A DNA stretch of 51,392 nucleotides from an uncultured Bacilli bacterium. Lineage in GTDB: Bacteria > Bacillota_I > Bacilli_A > RF39 > UBA660. Positions 17,216 to 25,958 of this stretch are shown piece by piece. Location: assembly GCA_934183185.1 (NCBI GenBank), contig CAKPSO010000007.1, positions 1 to 51,392 of the forward strand. Reading direction: 5' to 3'. The notes beneath the pieces were generated by a model that saw only the letters and a program-made list of their open reading frames with translations, did not search any database and was not told where the DNA came from. The translations under genes and the position numbers were made by a program. The stretch's first letter is position 1. Every line of letters begins with the position of its first letter.

Positions 17216-17291
17216 TAATAAATGTAAAGTTTGATTTTCGATATTCTATTTAATAGTATTTTATTGGTTACTGTGTTATAATTTAGTTAAT

Positions 17292-18566
17292 AAGATACGG
17301 AGGTATGAATATGAAGAAAAGGGGCTTTACATTAATAGAGATGATAGTAGTGTTATTATTACTAGGAATAGTAATAGTTTTAGTATTACCAGCAGTTAGA
17401 GGATTAACTTATAATAGTAATAGTAAAAAATATCAGCAATTAGAAAAAACTATAAATGAGGCAGCTAAATTATATTCAAGTTCATATCAGGGAGAATTAG
17501 TAAATACTAGTTATGAATGTTTTAATATTCCTTATAGTACTTTAATAAAAGAGGGATTAATAGAGGAAGAGGATATAAACTGTAGTGGAAATATAATCAT
17601 GAGAAAAAGAAAAAAAATAGGATATGATTATGAACAGTATTTAACGTGTAAGAATAGTAAAGGAGAAGTAATACATCAGGAGAAAAGGCCAGCAAGTTTA
17701 TTAAAGTGTATAGGATTTAGTGGAAAGTTTGTAGTTAACTATGATTTATATACTGATAGTAATTATAGTAATGGTTATACACAGGGTAATTGGGAGAAGT
17801 ATGTGTATTCAAAGTATAAGAGTGAAAGCCCATATGGGAGTGGAATAGAGAAATATCAGTATACAAAAGATTTAATAAATTGGATAGATATAACTGGAGA
17901 TAGTGAGACTTATACGAACTTTAATGGAAATGTATATGTAAGAGCGATAGATCAGGATGGAAATATAAGTAGTATGGCCCATCATTTGATAAAAACAGAT
18001 ACAACGGGACCAAGTTTTAGTTTAAGTAATAATGAGAATGCAATAACAGAGAATAATACGATGGTAGTAAATGTAAGTAATGTAAGTGATAAGGGAATAG
18101 GAATAGAGAGTGGAGGAAATATATATTCATTTGATAATGGAAGTACATGGGTAAATAATAGTTCAAAGGAATATTTATTAGCATCAACAGGGACGATACA
18201 AGTAAAAGATAAGTTAGGTAATGTAACGACTCAACCAGTATCAGTAATAAAGGCATGTAGTGGAAGTTTAGCAAATGCAACAAGTGATAAGATATTAACA
18301 GGATATAGTGCTTGGGTAAATGGAAGTTTAGTGAATGGAACTATGAAGAATAATGGAGCAGTTAATATAGCTCTTAATTCAGGAGATAGTTATACAGTAC
18401 CAGCGGGATATCATAATGGAAGTGGAAAGATAACTACAAAGACATTAGCTGAACAAACACCAGGAACAGCTACAGCAGATAATATAACTGAAGGGAAGAC
18501 TGCTTGGGTGAATGGGAAGTTAATTACTGGAACAGGAGCTGATATTAAGTCTTCTTATACTAATTC
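17292..18566 (+). repeat. Large direct repeat, copy 1
   Basis: Begins AAGATACGGAGG and matches copy 2 at 20434-21708 with a constant offset of 3142 and no gap. I see no difference up to 18509 and only scattered single-base changes from 18510 to 18566. It covers the ribosome site and the first ~418 codons of the prepilin-like gene. Its codon use (Ile mostly ATA, purine-rich coding strand) differs from the unique 3' parts and from neighbouring genes, which prefer ATT and CGT. Confidence 0.95.
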
Positions 18567-19053
18567 AATTTCAGCGCTTTATAATAGTCAAGCTATAACC
18601 GAATCTTTAGGTACTACGGGATGTTACAGTTCGGCCCATAATAATCAGGGTGCTTGGTATGCAGATGATGATAATTTTAATTATAGTAAAACTTTAAGCT
18701 TGTATGAAACTTCAGGAAAAAAGCATGCAGCGTTAAACATTATTAATTTTAATATTTCATGTTCTTCTGATAATGCATATTCTGAGACTTGGGGACGTTA
18801 TAATATGAGTTATTCTGTTACTACTAATAATGGTAAGAGTCTTGCATCTGGAAGTATTTCTGGGTCTAATGGACAGACAGCAAGTAGAGTTATAACTATT
18901 AATTTATTTGCTTCTCAATTAGGTGATGCTAAAGAAGTAACTATTAGTATATCTGGAAATACAAGTGCTCGTGCTGCTACTCATAAAGATTCACAAGGAC
19001 GCGCGGATGTTACCGTTACTAATATTTATGCAACTTATTTACCAATGGAATAA
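17311..19053 (+). CDS. Prepilin-like surface protein, variant A
   Basis: 580 residues from ATG 17311 (GGAGG 7 bases upstream; ATG 17305 is too close). A type IV prepilin leader: MKKRG followed by FTLIEMIVVLLLLGIVIVLV, with Gly at -1 and Glu at +5, so a PilD-type peptidase should cleave and methylate it. Next come a Cys-containing helical stem (to ~135), Ig-like beta segments with IRAIDQDGN-style motifs (~140-300), and Gly/Asn-rich repeats of the SAWVNGSLVNGT / KTAWVNGKLITGT type, also seen in phage tail-like proteins. The unique C-terminus (419-580) is Ser/Asn-rich and beta. The first 418 residues are nearly identical to variant B. No pilus assembly gene is in the window. Confidence 0.85.
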   Translation: MKKRGFTLIEMIVVLLLLGIVIVLVLPAVRGLTYNSNSKKYQQLEKTINEAAKLYSSSYQGELVNTSYECFNIPYSTLIKEGLIEEEDINCSGNIIMRKRKKIGYDYEQYLTCKNSKGEVIHQEKRPASLLKCIGFSGKFVVNYDLYTDSNYSNGYTQGNWEKYVYSKYKSESPYGSGIEKYQYTKDLINWIDITGDSETYTNFNGNVYVRAIDQDGNISSMAHHLIKTDTTGPSFSLSNNENAITENNTMVVNVSNVSDKGIGIESGGNIYSFDNGSTWVNNSSKEYLLASTGTIQVKDKLGNVTTQPVSVIKACSGSLANATSDKILTGYSAWVNGSLVNGTMKNNGAVNIALNSGDSYTVPAGYHNGSGKITTKTLAEQTPGTATADNITEGKTAWVNGKLITGTGADIKSSYTNSISALYNSQAITESLGTTGCYSSAHNNQGAWYADDDNFNYSKTLSLYETSGKKHAALNIINFNISCSSDNAYSETWGRYNMSYSVTTNNGKSLASGSISGSNGQTASRVITINLFASQLGDAKEVTISISGNTSARAATHKDSQGRADVTVTNIYATYLPME

Positions 19054-19086
19054 AAGCTAAATTTATTTAATATTTTAGCTTTTTTT
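19052..19086 (+). terminator. Rho-independent terminator
   Basis: AAAAGCTAAA (19052-19061) / TTTAGCTTTT (19074-19083) with continuing T-run, after variant A. Confidence 0.8.
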
Positions 19087-19180
19087 GATATACTTATGTT
19101 AGAGGTGATTAGTCTGAAAACAATTGAAGTTTTCATCACTATGTGTGCCTTGAATGAAGTGAAATGAATGTGAGGTTAAT

Positions 19181-20359
19181 ATGAAAATTTTAACAATTAA
19201 TGCTGGTAGTTCTTCAATGAAGTTCTCAGTTATAGAATTGCCACAAGAAAAAGAATTAATTAATGGGTATTTTCAAAGAATAGGGATAGATGGTAGTTTC
19301 TATGATGTGAAAATTAATGGTGAGAAATTACATCGTGATATCGAACTTCCTAACCATTTAGTTGCGTTAGAGCTATTAAAGAAGGAAATAGTAGATTTAG
19401 GTGTCGTTAAGTCATTATCTGAAATAGATGGTATTGGGCATAGACTTGCTCATGGTGGTGAGAAATATGCTAATAGTGTTTTAATAGATGATGAAGTTAT
19501 TGCAACATTCAATAAGTTTAGGAAATTAGCTAAGCTTCATATGCCAGCAATGCTTTCATGTATTGAAGCTAGTAAAGAGGCTTTTCCTAATACACCAATG
19601 GTAGCTGTCTTTGATACTGCTTTTCATCAATCAATGGATAAAGTTAATTTCCTATATCCGGTTCCATATGAATGGTATACTAAATATGGGGTAAGAAGAT
19701 ATGGCTTTCATGGAACAAGTCACAAATATATAAATCGTGAAATTAGTAAATATTTGAATAGGAATGATTTAAAGGTTATTTCATGTCATATTGGTAGTGG
19801 GGCTTCACTATGCGCCATAGACTCTGGCAAAGTTATTGATACATCTATGGGTTTTAGTCCTATGACTGGTATTATGATGGGAACACGCCCAGGAGATATT
19901 GATCCAGCTATTATTGAATACATGATGGATGAAGCTCATATGAGTTTAGAAGATATTATGGTAGCATTAAATAGAAAGAGTGGTTTAGAGGGAATCTGTG
20001 GTAAATCTGATTCTCGTGATGTGGAAGATGGAATTAAAAATGGTAATGAGATGTGTAAATTGGCTCAGGATATGTATGCTCAGAAAGTAGCTAACTTTAT
20101 AGCTATGTATAATAATGAATTAAGTGGTGCTGACGTTATTGTTTTAACTGCTGGAATTGGGGAAAATTCTAAACAAATGAGAAAAGATATTATTGATAGA
20201 ATTACTTCATTAGGTGTTAAGATAGATGAAGAAAAAAACAATTTTAGAGGGGAATTTAGATTGATATCTACTGACGATTCTAGTATTCCAGTTTATGTAA
20301 TCCCTACTAATGAAGAGTTAATGATAGCTTTAGATACATATGATATAGTTAGTAACTAA
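19181..20359 (+). CDS. ackA: Acetate kinase homologue, divergent copy
   Basis: 392 residues; ATP:acetate phosphotransferase family (ASKHA fold). Family features present: NAGSSSMKFS with Asn7, GHRLAHGG with Arg88, His120, FDTAFHQ with Asp145, YGFHGTSH, and AGIGENS near the end. Two normally invariant spots differ: the PLHNPAN block reads KLHMPAM, and MGTRSGDIDP reads MGTRPGDIDP. The second copy at 45927 keeps the canonical forms, so this one may prefer another short-chain acid or have altered kinetics. Ribosome site GTGAGG. It lies between the two pilin repeats, an unusual place for a metabolic gene, and has its own terminator. Confidence 0.85.
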   Translation: MKILTINAGSSSMKFSVIELPQEKELINGYFQRIGIDGSFYDVKINGEKLHRDIELPNHLVALELLKKEIVDLGVVKSLSEIDGIGHRLAHGGEKYANSVLIDDEVIATFNKFRKLAKLHMPAMLSCIEASKEAFPNTPMVAVFDTAFHQSMDKVNFLYPVPYEWYTKYGVRRYGFHGTSHKYINREISKYLNRNDLKVISCHIGSGASLCAIDSGKVIDTSMGFSPMTGIMMGTRPGDIDPAIIEYMMDEAHMSLEDIMVALNRKSGLEGICGKSDSRDVEDGIKNGNEMCKLAQDMYAQKVANFIAMYNNELSGADVIVLTAGIGENSKQMRKDIIDRITSLGVKIDEEKNNFRGEFRLISTDDSSIPVYVIPTNEELMIALDTYDIVSN

Positions 20360-20362
20360 TAT

Positions 20363-20398
20363 AAAGTTTAAGATTAATAAAAAAATCTTAAGCTTTTT
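20363..20398 (+). terminator. Rho-independent terminator
   Basis: Thirteen-bp stem AAAGTTTAAGATT (20363-20375) / AATCTTAAGCTTT (20384-20396) with one wobble, then T-run. Confidence 0.85.
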
Positions 20399-20433
20399 CT
20401 TTATATATTTTTACTTTATGGTATACTTATTAC

Positions 20434-21708
20434 AAGATACGGAGGTATGAATATGAAGAAAAGGGGCTTTACATTAATAGAGATGATAGTAGTGTTATTA
20501 TTACTAGGAATAGTAATAGTTTTAGTATTACCAGCAGTTAGAGGATTAACTTATAATAGTAATAGTAAAAAATATCAGCAATTAGAAAAAACTATAAATG
20601 AGGCAGCTAAATTATATTCAAGTTCATATCAGGGAGAATTAGTAAATACTAGTTATGAATGTTTTAATATTCCTTATAGTACTTTAATAAAAGAGGGATT
20701 AATAGAGGAAGAGGATATAAACTGTAGTGGAAATATAATCATGAGAAAAAGAAAAAAAATAGGATATGATTATGAACAGTATTTAACGTGTAAGAATAGT
20801 AAAGGAGAAGTAATACATCAGGAGAAAAGGCCAGCAAGTTTATTAAAGTGTATAGGATTTAGTGGAAAGTTTGTAGTTAACTATGATTTATATACTGATA
20901 GTAATTATAGTAATGGTTATACACAGGGTAATTGGGAGAAGTATGTGTATTCAAAGTATAAGAGTGAAAGCCCATATGGGAGTGGAATAGAGAAATATCA
21001 GTATACAAAAGATTTAATAAATTGGATAGATATAACTGGAGATAGTGAGACTTATACGAACTTTAATGGAAATGTATATGTAAGAGCGATAGATCAGGAT
21101 GGAAATATAAGTAGTATGGCCCATCATTTGATAAAAACAGATACAACGGGACCAAGTTTTAGTTTAAGTAATAATGAGAATGCAATAACAGAGAATAATA
21201 CGATGGTAGTAAATGTAAGTAATGTAAGTGATAAGGGAATAGGAATAGAGAGTGGAGGAAATATATATTCATTTGATAATGGAAGTACATGGGTAAATAA
21301 TAGTTCAAAGGAATATTTATTAGCATCAACAGGGACGATACAAGTAAAAGATAAGTTAGGTAATGTAACGACTCAACCAGTATCAGTAATAAAGGCATGT
21401 AGTGGAAGTTTAGCAAATGCAACAAGTGATAAGATATTAACAGGATATAGTGCTTGGGTAAATGGAAGTTTAGTGAATGGAACTATGAAGAATAATGGAG
21501 CAGTTAATATAGCTCTTAATTCAGGAGATAGTTATACAGTACCAGCGGGATATCATAATGGAAGTGGAAAGATAACTACAAAGACATTAGCTGAACAAAC
21601 ACCAGGAACAGCTACAGCAGATAATATAACTGAAGGGAAGACTGCTTGGGTAAATGGAAAGTTAATTACCGGAACAGGAGCTGACGTTAAGTCTTCTTAT
21701 ACTAATGG
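20434..21708 (+). repeat. Large direct repeat, copy 2
   Basis: Copy of 17292-18566 (offset 3142). Differences begin at 21652 (A versus G at 18510) and stay few until about 21708, where the sequences part. Homologous exchange between the copies would delete or duplicate ackA or swap C-terminal cassettes. Confidence 0.95.
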
Positions 21709-22234
21709 TTATAATGCTGGATTAGTTGATGGAAAAGAAAATGCAGTTAAAAAATTACGCGTTGATTCATTTAAAACCTATGATGTTTCTGCTACATCTG
21801 GTAGTACTTCATCATTTTCAATTAATACCGGTACTTCTAAAGGAACAGTTAAAAGTGGGAGCTTTAATTATCAATCAGTATCAATATATATAAATACTAC
21901 TCCTAATAATGAAGCTGCGTTATTAAATACTATTACATTTCAATTATCTGATGGTAATGGTAATTCATCTAATGGCGGTAATTCATCTAGTAGTTCAAGT
22001 TATACTATTTATGATGGAAATCCAAGTAATAATATAGTTATTGCTTCTGGTGGTAAGGGTTCAATCTCAATAAATCTTTTTAGTTATAAATTAACTAGTG
22101 ATTATATTACTATTATGGCTTCTGGTGCTGGTTATGCTCGTCATGGCTCTATTAGTAATGATGGTGTAGCTACTGCTTCTGCTTCTATTACTAGTGTTAA
22201 AGCTAACTATTTAACCTTATCTTATAGTGATTAG
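20453..22234 (+). CDS. Prepilin-like surface protein, variant B
   Basis: 593 residues from ATG 20453 with the same GGAGG site. Residues 1-418 match variant A apart from one Ile to Val change, including the class III prepilin leader, Ig-like region and WVNG repeats. The unique C-terminal ~175 residues start GYNAGLVDGKENAVKKLR and contain Ser/Asn/Gly-rich beta sequence. Its end (SISINLFSYKL... KANYL) aligns loosely with variant A's end (ITINLFASQL... YATYL), so the tails are diverged paralogues rather than unrelated. Predicted surface-exposed tip or minor pilin. A terminator shared with the convergent dehydrogenase gene follows. Confidence 0.85.
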   Translation: MKKRGFTLIEMIVVLLLLGIVIVLVLPAVRGLTYNSNSKKYQQLEKTINEAAKLYSSSYQGELVNTSYECFNIPYSTLIKEGLIEEEDINCSGNIIMRKRKKIGYDYEQYLTCKNSKGEVIHQEKRPASLLKCIGFSGKFVVNYDLYTDSNYSNGYTQGNWEKYVYSKYKSESPYGSGIEKYQYTKDLINWIDITGDSETYTNFNGNVYVRAIDQDGNISSMAHHLIKTDTTGPSFSLSNNENAITENNTMVVNVSNVSDKGIGIESGGNIYSFDNGSTWVNNSSKEYLLASTGTIQVKDKLGNVTTQPVSVIKACSGSLANATSDKILTGYSAWVNGSLVNGTMKNNGAVNIALNSGDSYTVPAGYHNGSGKITTKTLAEQTPGTATADNITEGKTAWVNGKLITGTGADVKSSYTNGYNAGLVDGKENAVKKLRVDSFKTYDVSATSGSTSSFSINTGTSKGTVKSGSFNYQSVSIYINTTPNNEAALLNTITFQLSDGNGNSSNGGNSSSSSSYTIYDGNPSNNIVIASGGKGSISINLFSYKLTSDYITIMASGAGYARHGSISNDGVATASASITSVKANYLTLSYSD

Positions 22235-22235
22235 C

Positions 22236-22275
22236 AAAATAAAAGTTCTTCAAAAATCGAAGAACTTTTTATTTT
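22236..22275. terminator. Bidirectional terminator
   Basis: AAAATAAAAGTTCTTC (22236-22251) / GAAGAACTTTTTATTTT (22259-22275): T-runs on either strand let it end both the pilin gene and the convergent dehydrogenase gene. Confidence 0.85.
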
Positions 22276-22277
22276 GT

Positions 22278-23369
22278 TTATATTAACGGGATTTCTTTTA
22301 CATATTCATTTAATGGTTTTATACGATATTTTAATTCATCCATTTCAAATGTTCCTATGAATCCTGGTTTTGCATTTATTAAATCTGGGATTCTATTAAC
22401 TATGCTGGCACAGGTTAATTCAACAGTTGATGGTTTATTAACTATTATAGTAGTATTAGGTTCACCCTCTACTGTCCATTCATTTTTATCAAATTCTTCA
22501 GGGGCGTATACTTTGCCAACACATTTTGTTTCTAGAGTTATTCCTTCCATAGTTTCAGTTGTTACTATGGCACTCATACCAGTTGCCATACCAGTTTTTA
22601 TATCCATTTTTAAAGTAGTAGAGTGTATATCATCTTTATATGTCTCAGGAATACATTTTTGACTTTGATATTTAACAGTTAAACCCAGTTTACCACAAAG
22701 CCAACCATTAACATTCCACATATAACTTGGTAAATAATTACCACTGTTTATAATTTCTTGTCTTTCTTCATCTGATATGTTATCAACTGAAGCTACTTGT
22801 TTATCAAATTCTTCTAGTGTTAATCCAGCACCATGAGCTTTAGCTAATGCTATTCCATAGTCTTCAACGTTGTACCAAGATTCACCTTTAATCTTAGTAA
22901 TTTTATGAGTAGATGCACCGATTGCACTAATTAATTCTCCCCAATAAATATCTTGATAACCACTACCGGCAATGGTACAGTTATTTTTTCTAGCTTGAAT
23001 ATCTATTTCCTTAGTTAGATTAGGGTTAGAGTTCCAAGAAAAGAAAGCTTCTTCACAAGTAGTAATAGCATTTATCCCTAATTCTGCACATAATTTTAAT
23101 GGGTTCTCACAATCTTTTAATAGACTCATCGTAGTAATTATGCAAGCATCTGGTTTTAGCCTTTCTAATAGTTCTTTAGCATTATCTATGGACGTTACTT
23201 TTACACCTTTTTCCTCACACTCTATAATAGTTCCAATATCCTTACCAATAACTAAAGGATTAATATCAATAGCTCCTACTATTTCAGCACCTTTTTCATA
23301 TACATATCTCATTGTATATTTAGACATTTTACCAGTTCCAAATTGAACAATTCTTAGTTTTCGTTCCAT
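22278..23369 (-). CDS. 2,4-diaminopentanoate dehydrogenase-like (Ord family)
   Basis: 363 residues with an N-terminal Rossmann NAD(P) site, IVQFGTGKMSKYTMRYV, and an acidic end of strand two (GAIDINPLVIGKD). The layout is that of dihydrodipicolinate reductase-like enzymes, and the wording resembles OrdA-type 2,4-diaminopentanoate dehydrogenase of clostridial ornithine fermentation, which oxidatively deaminates (2R,4S)-2,4-diaminopentanoate. No other ornithine-degradation gene is nearby, so an amine or amino-acid dehydrogenase with another substrate is possible. AGGAGG ribosome site on the reverse strand. Cytoplasmic, monocistronic, convergent with pilin variant B. Confidence 0.7.
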   Translation of the reverse strand: MERKLRIVQFGTGKMSKYTMRYVYEKGAEIVGAIDINPLVIGKDIGTIIECEEKGVKVTSIDNAKELLERLKPDACIITTMSLLKDCENPLKLCAELGINAITTCEEAFFSWNSNPNLTKEIDIQARKNNCTIAGSGYQDIYWGELISAIGASTHKITKIKGESWYNVEDYGIALAKAHGAGLTLEEFDKQVASVDNISDEERQEIINSGNYLPSYMWNVNGWLCGKLGLTVKYQSQKCIPETYKDDIHSTTLKMDIKTGMATGMSAIVTTETMEGITLETKCVGKVYAPEEFDKNEWTVEGEPNTTIIVNKPSTVELTCASIVNRIPDLINAKPGFIGTFEMDELKYRIKPLNEYVKEIPLI

Positions 23370-23453
23370 ATTATTCCTCCTATTTTAAAAATACACTACA
23401 TTTTAAATACTTTCAATTATTTTTCTACTATAAAATTCGACTTTACTTGTTTA

Positions 23454-23482
23454 TTGACATTATTACCTAGTAGTATTATAGT
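23454..23482 (+). promoter_or_regulatory. Sigma-A promoter for corA
   Basis: TTGACA (23454-23459), 17 bases, TATAGT (23477-23482), 20 bases before the corA start. Confidence 0.75.
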
Positions 23483-23502
23483 AATGGCAGTGAGGTGGGA
23501 GT

Positions 23503-24453
23503 ATGTTAAAAATATTTACTACTAATAGTAAAACAGGTGAACTAGAATCTAGTAAAAAAATTAAAAAAGGGTGTTGGATAGATCTTGTGAGACCTAGTGA
23601 TGAAGATATAAGATTTTTAACGGATTCATTTGAAATGGATACTAGTTTTATTGGCTATTTTCTTGATGATGAAGAGCAGCCTAGAATTGATTATGATGAA
23701 GATAACGATATTAGAATGATTATTATTGATGTACCTATACGTGAAAAAAGGAATAATTACACGATTGTTTCTACTATACCGTTAGCTATTTTAATTATTA
23801 AAGATTCTTACTTAGTTACAGTGTCACTAGAAGAAAGTGATACTATTAAAGAATTTAAGCATCGTAAAGTAAAAGAATTCTATTCATTTAAGAAAACACG
23901 CTTTATTCTTCAAATATTTTATCGTACCGCTACTTCTTATTTAAAATATTTAAGAAATTTAAATCGTGAGATAGAAAAAGCTGAATCTAAGATGCTTAGA
24001 GCTACTAATAATCGTGATTTAGCTAATCTACTTAATATAGAAAAGAGTTTAGTTTATATTACTACCTCTTTGAAGTCTAATGAATTAGTATTAGAAAAGA
24101 TATTAAAGGGTAATATTTTGCCTTTATATGAAGAAGATAATGAATTGTTAGAGGATGCTATTATTGAAAATAAACAGTGTATTGAAATGGCTAATTTATA
24201 TCGTGAGATTTTAAGTAGTACCACTGATTCTTTTGCTACTATTATTTCTAATAATTTAAATACAATTATGAAGTTCTTAGCTGGTATTACTATAGTTATT
24301 TCTATTCCTACTATGGTTGCTTCATTTATGGGAATGAATGTTGATTTTGGTGGTTTTCAGGATTATCCATATGCTTTCTTTATATTAATTGGATTGTCTT
24401 TAGTTTTATCTTGTGTAGTAGCATATATTTTAAAGAAAAAGAATATGTTATAG
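23503..24453 (+). CDS. CorA-type divalent cation transporter
   Basis: 316 residues: a large N-terminal cytoplasmic alpha/beta domain, a long stalk helix, and two C-terminal membrane helices. The pore signature Gly-Met-Asn occurs in SFMGMNVDFGG between the helices, followed by the short acidic loop and KKK tail. CorA forms pentamers that admit Mg2+ (or Co2+/Ni2+) down the membrane potential. Length and layout are normal. It has its own TTGACA/TATAGT promoter and a GAGGTGGGAG ribosome site. No Mg2+ riboswitch is visible in the 130-base upstream gap. Confidence 0.92.
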   Translation: MLKIFTTNSKTGELESSKKIKKGCWIDLVRPSDEDIRFLTDSFEMDTSFIGYFLDDEEQPRIDYDEDNDIRMIIIDVPIREKRNNYTIVSTIPLAILIIKDSYLVTVSLEESDTIKEFKHRKVKEFYSFKKTRFILQIFYRTATSYLKYLRNLNREIEKAESKMLRATNNRDLANLLNIEKSLVYITTSLKSNELVLEKILKGNILPLYEEDNELLEDAIIENKQCIEMANLYREILSSTTDSFATIISNNLNTIMKFLAGITIVISIPTMVASFMGMNVDFGGFQDYPYAFFILIGLSLVLSCVVAYILKKKNML

Positions 24454-24502
24454 TGGTTATTTTTAGTTTTATATAGTATAATTATATTAGGAAGTGAGTT
24501 TT

Positions 24503-24931
24503 ATGTCTAGTATTTGGCTTGGTGTTTTTATAGCTCTTATATTTCTAGAACTAGCTACTATTAATTTAGTATCTATTTGGTTTGCAATTGGGGCTTTAGC
24601 TAGTTTTGTAGCTAGTCTATATGTAGTAGATGTTTCAATCCAAATAGCTATATTTGTGGTTGTTAGTACGATTTCATTATTGCTTACTAAGAAATTTGTA
24701 TCTAAAATTCGTACTAGGAAACCAGAAAGGACTAATTTAGATCGAGTAATTGGCGAAGTTGGAATAGTTACAGCAGATGTTTCTAAATTAGAACCTGGTG
24801 AAGTTAAAGTTGATGGTAAAAGATGGAGTGCTGTTGCTAATAAAAATATTAAAGTTGGTAGTCGTGTTAAAATACTTTCTATAGATGGGGTAAAACTTCA
24901 CGTTCAAGAATTAAAAGAAAATGAGGAGTGA
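24503..24931 (+). CDS. NfeD family membrane protein
   Basis: 142 residues from ATG 24503, since AGGAAGTGAG overlaps the alternative GTG 24494. Two or three hydrophobic helices (about 3-70) are followed by a soluble OB-fold domain (about 85-140) with GEVGIVTADV, the typical NfeD C-terminal beta-barrel. NfeD proteins pair with SPFH/stomatin proteins, and the next gene is one, starting 5 bases after the stop, so the pair is an operon acting on membrane microdomains or protein quality control. This is the short form lacking the ClpP-like protease domain. Confidence 0.88.
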   Translation: MSSIWLGVFIALIFLELATINLVSIWFAIGALASFVASLYVVDVSIQIAIFVVVSTISLLLTKKFVSKIRTRKPERTNLDRVIGEVGIVTADVSKLEPGEVKVDGKRWSAVANKNIKVGSRVKILSIDGVKLHVQELKENEE

Positions 24932-24936
24932 TAAAA

Positions 24937-25821
24937 ATGGGATGGATTATTTTAATTATTATTTTAATGATTATTGTGTTTGGGGTTAAAATTATACCTC
25001 AATCAAGAGCTAAAGTTGTTGAAAGATTAGGTAGTTATCATAATACCTTGCAGACAGGCTTACATTATGTTATACCATTTATTGATCGTGTAGCTAATGA
25101 TGTTACTTTAAAAGAAATTGTTAAAGATTTCGCACCACAACCTGTTATTACTAAGGATAATGTTACTATGCAAATTGATACAGTTGTTTATTTTCAAATA
25201 ACTGATCCAAAGCTTTATACATATGGTGTTGAAAACCCAGTTAATGCTATTGAAAATTTAACTGCTACTACTTTACGTAATATTATAGGTGAACTTGAAC
25301 TTGATCAAACTTTGACTAGTCGTGATATTATTAATTCTAAAATGAGATCTATACTTGATGAAGCTACTGATCCTTGGGGAATTAAAGTAAATCGTGTGGA
25401 AGTTAAAAATATTATTCCACCTAGAGATATTCAAGAGGCTATGGAAAAACAAATGAGAGCTGAACGTGAAAGACGTGAGAAGATTCTTCAAGCTGAGGGT
25501 GAAAAGAAAGCAGCTATTTTAATAGCTGAAGGTGAAAAAGAAAGTGCTATTTTAAGAGCAGATGCTAAGAGAGAAACTCATATTCGTGAAGCTGAGGGTG
25601 AAGCTCAGGCTATTTTAAAAGTAGCAGAGGCACAGTCTGGTGCATTAAAACTATTAAAAGAGGCTAAAGCAGATGATTCTGTACTTAAATTAAAAAGCTA
25701 TGAAGCAATGGTAGGAGTAGCTAATGGTCAATCAACTAAAATTATTGTTCCTAGTGATTTACAGAATTTAGTAACTGCAGGTACAGTTATAGCTGAAAGC
25801 TTAGAAAAAACTAAAAAATAG
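24937..25821 (+). CDS. SPFH/stomatin-like protein (QmcA type)
   Basis: 294 residues from ATG 24937; GAGGAG (24923-24928) is 8 bases upstream. One N-terminal membrane helix (2-20), then the SPFH domain (about 20-180, with RLGSYHNTLQTGLHYVIPFI and YFQITDPKLYTYGVENP), then a long Ala/Glu/Lys-rich coiled coil with repeated AEGEKKAA / AEGEKESA units, and a short C-terminal tail. Such proteins form large membrane-bound oligomers (flotillin or HflK/C-like cages). Partner of the upstream NfeD protein. No protease gene accompanies the pair here. Confidence 0.9.
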   Translation: MGWIILIIILMIIVFGVKIIPQSRAKVVERLGSYHNTLQTGLHYVIPFIDRVANDVTLKEIVKDFAPQPVITKDNVTMQIDTVVYFQITDPKLYTYGVENPVNAIENLTATTLRNIIGELELDQTLTSRDIINSKMRSILDEATDPWGIKVNRVEVKNIIPPRDIQEAMEKQMRAERERREKILQAEGEKKAAILIAEGEKESAILRADAKRETHIREAEGEAQAILKVAEAQSGALKLLKEAKADDSVLKLKSYEAMVGVANGQSTKIIVPSDLQNLVTAGTVIAESLEKTKK

Positions 25822-25864
25822 TATATATTTTTTTAAATAGTAAATATTATAAATGGTGATGATT

Positions 25865-25948
25865 ATGAGTAATAGTAGATATAAGTATTACTATTTGCTT
25901 GGTAAACATTACTATTTAGGTGCTAGTAAGCACAAAAAAAGGAGCTAG
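25865..25948 (+). CDS. Possible 27-residue small protein
   Basis: ATG 25865 is preceded by GGTGATGATT and the ORF reads MSNSRYKYYYLLGKHYYLG followed by ASKHKKRS, a strongly basic, Tyr-rich peptide. Its TAG stop (25946-25948) sits inside a terminator hairpin, the same economical arrangement as at clpB, fhs and 16443, which favours a real gene. It is too short for similarity arguments from sequence alone. Confidence 0.4.
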   Translation: MSNSRYKYYYLLGKHYYLGASKHKKRS

Positions 25949-25958
25949 TCTCCTTTTT
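25936..25958. terminator. Bidirectional terminator
   Basis: AAAAAGGAG (25936-25944) / CTCCTTTTT (25950-25958), loop CTAGT; the T-run and A-run flanks suit both strands, ending the SPFH/small-ORF transcript and the convergent reverse-strand pair. Confidence 0.75.

Noticed and set aside
18017..18283. 88-codon reverse ORF repeated identically at 21159-21425
   Set aside because: Antisense shadow of the duplicated prepilin gene; no ribosome site, and its duplication simply follows the repeat.
19090..19166. Short ORF with a CTG start (LKTIEVFITMCALNEVK) before ackA, resembling a LysR N-terminus
   Set aside because: Only 17 codons and a non-standard start; the GAGGTGATT before it is suggestive, but nothing after it continues the family. 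Could be a scrap at a duplication boundary.
17292..22234. Diversity-generating retroelement acting on the pilin tails
   Set aside because: No reverse transcriptase or template repeat in the window; the tails differ along their whole length rather than at adenine positions only.
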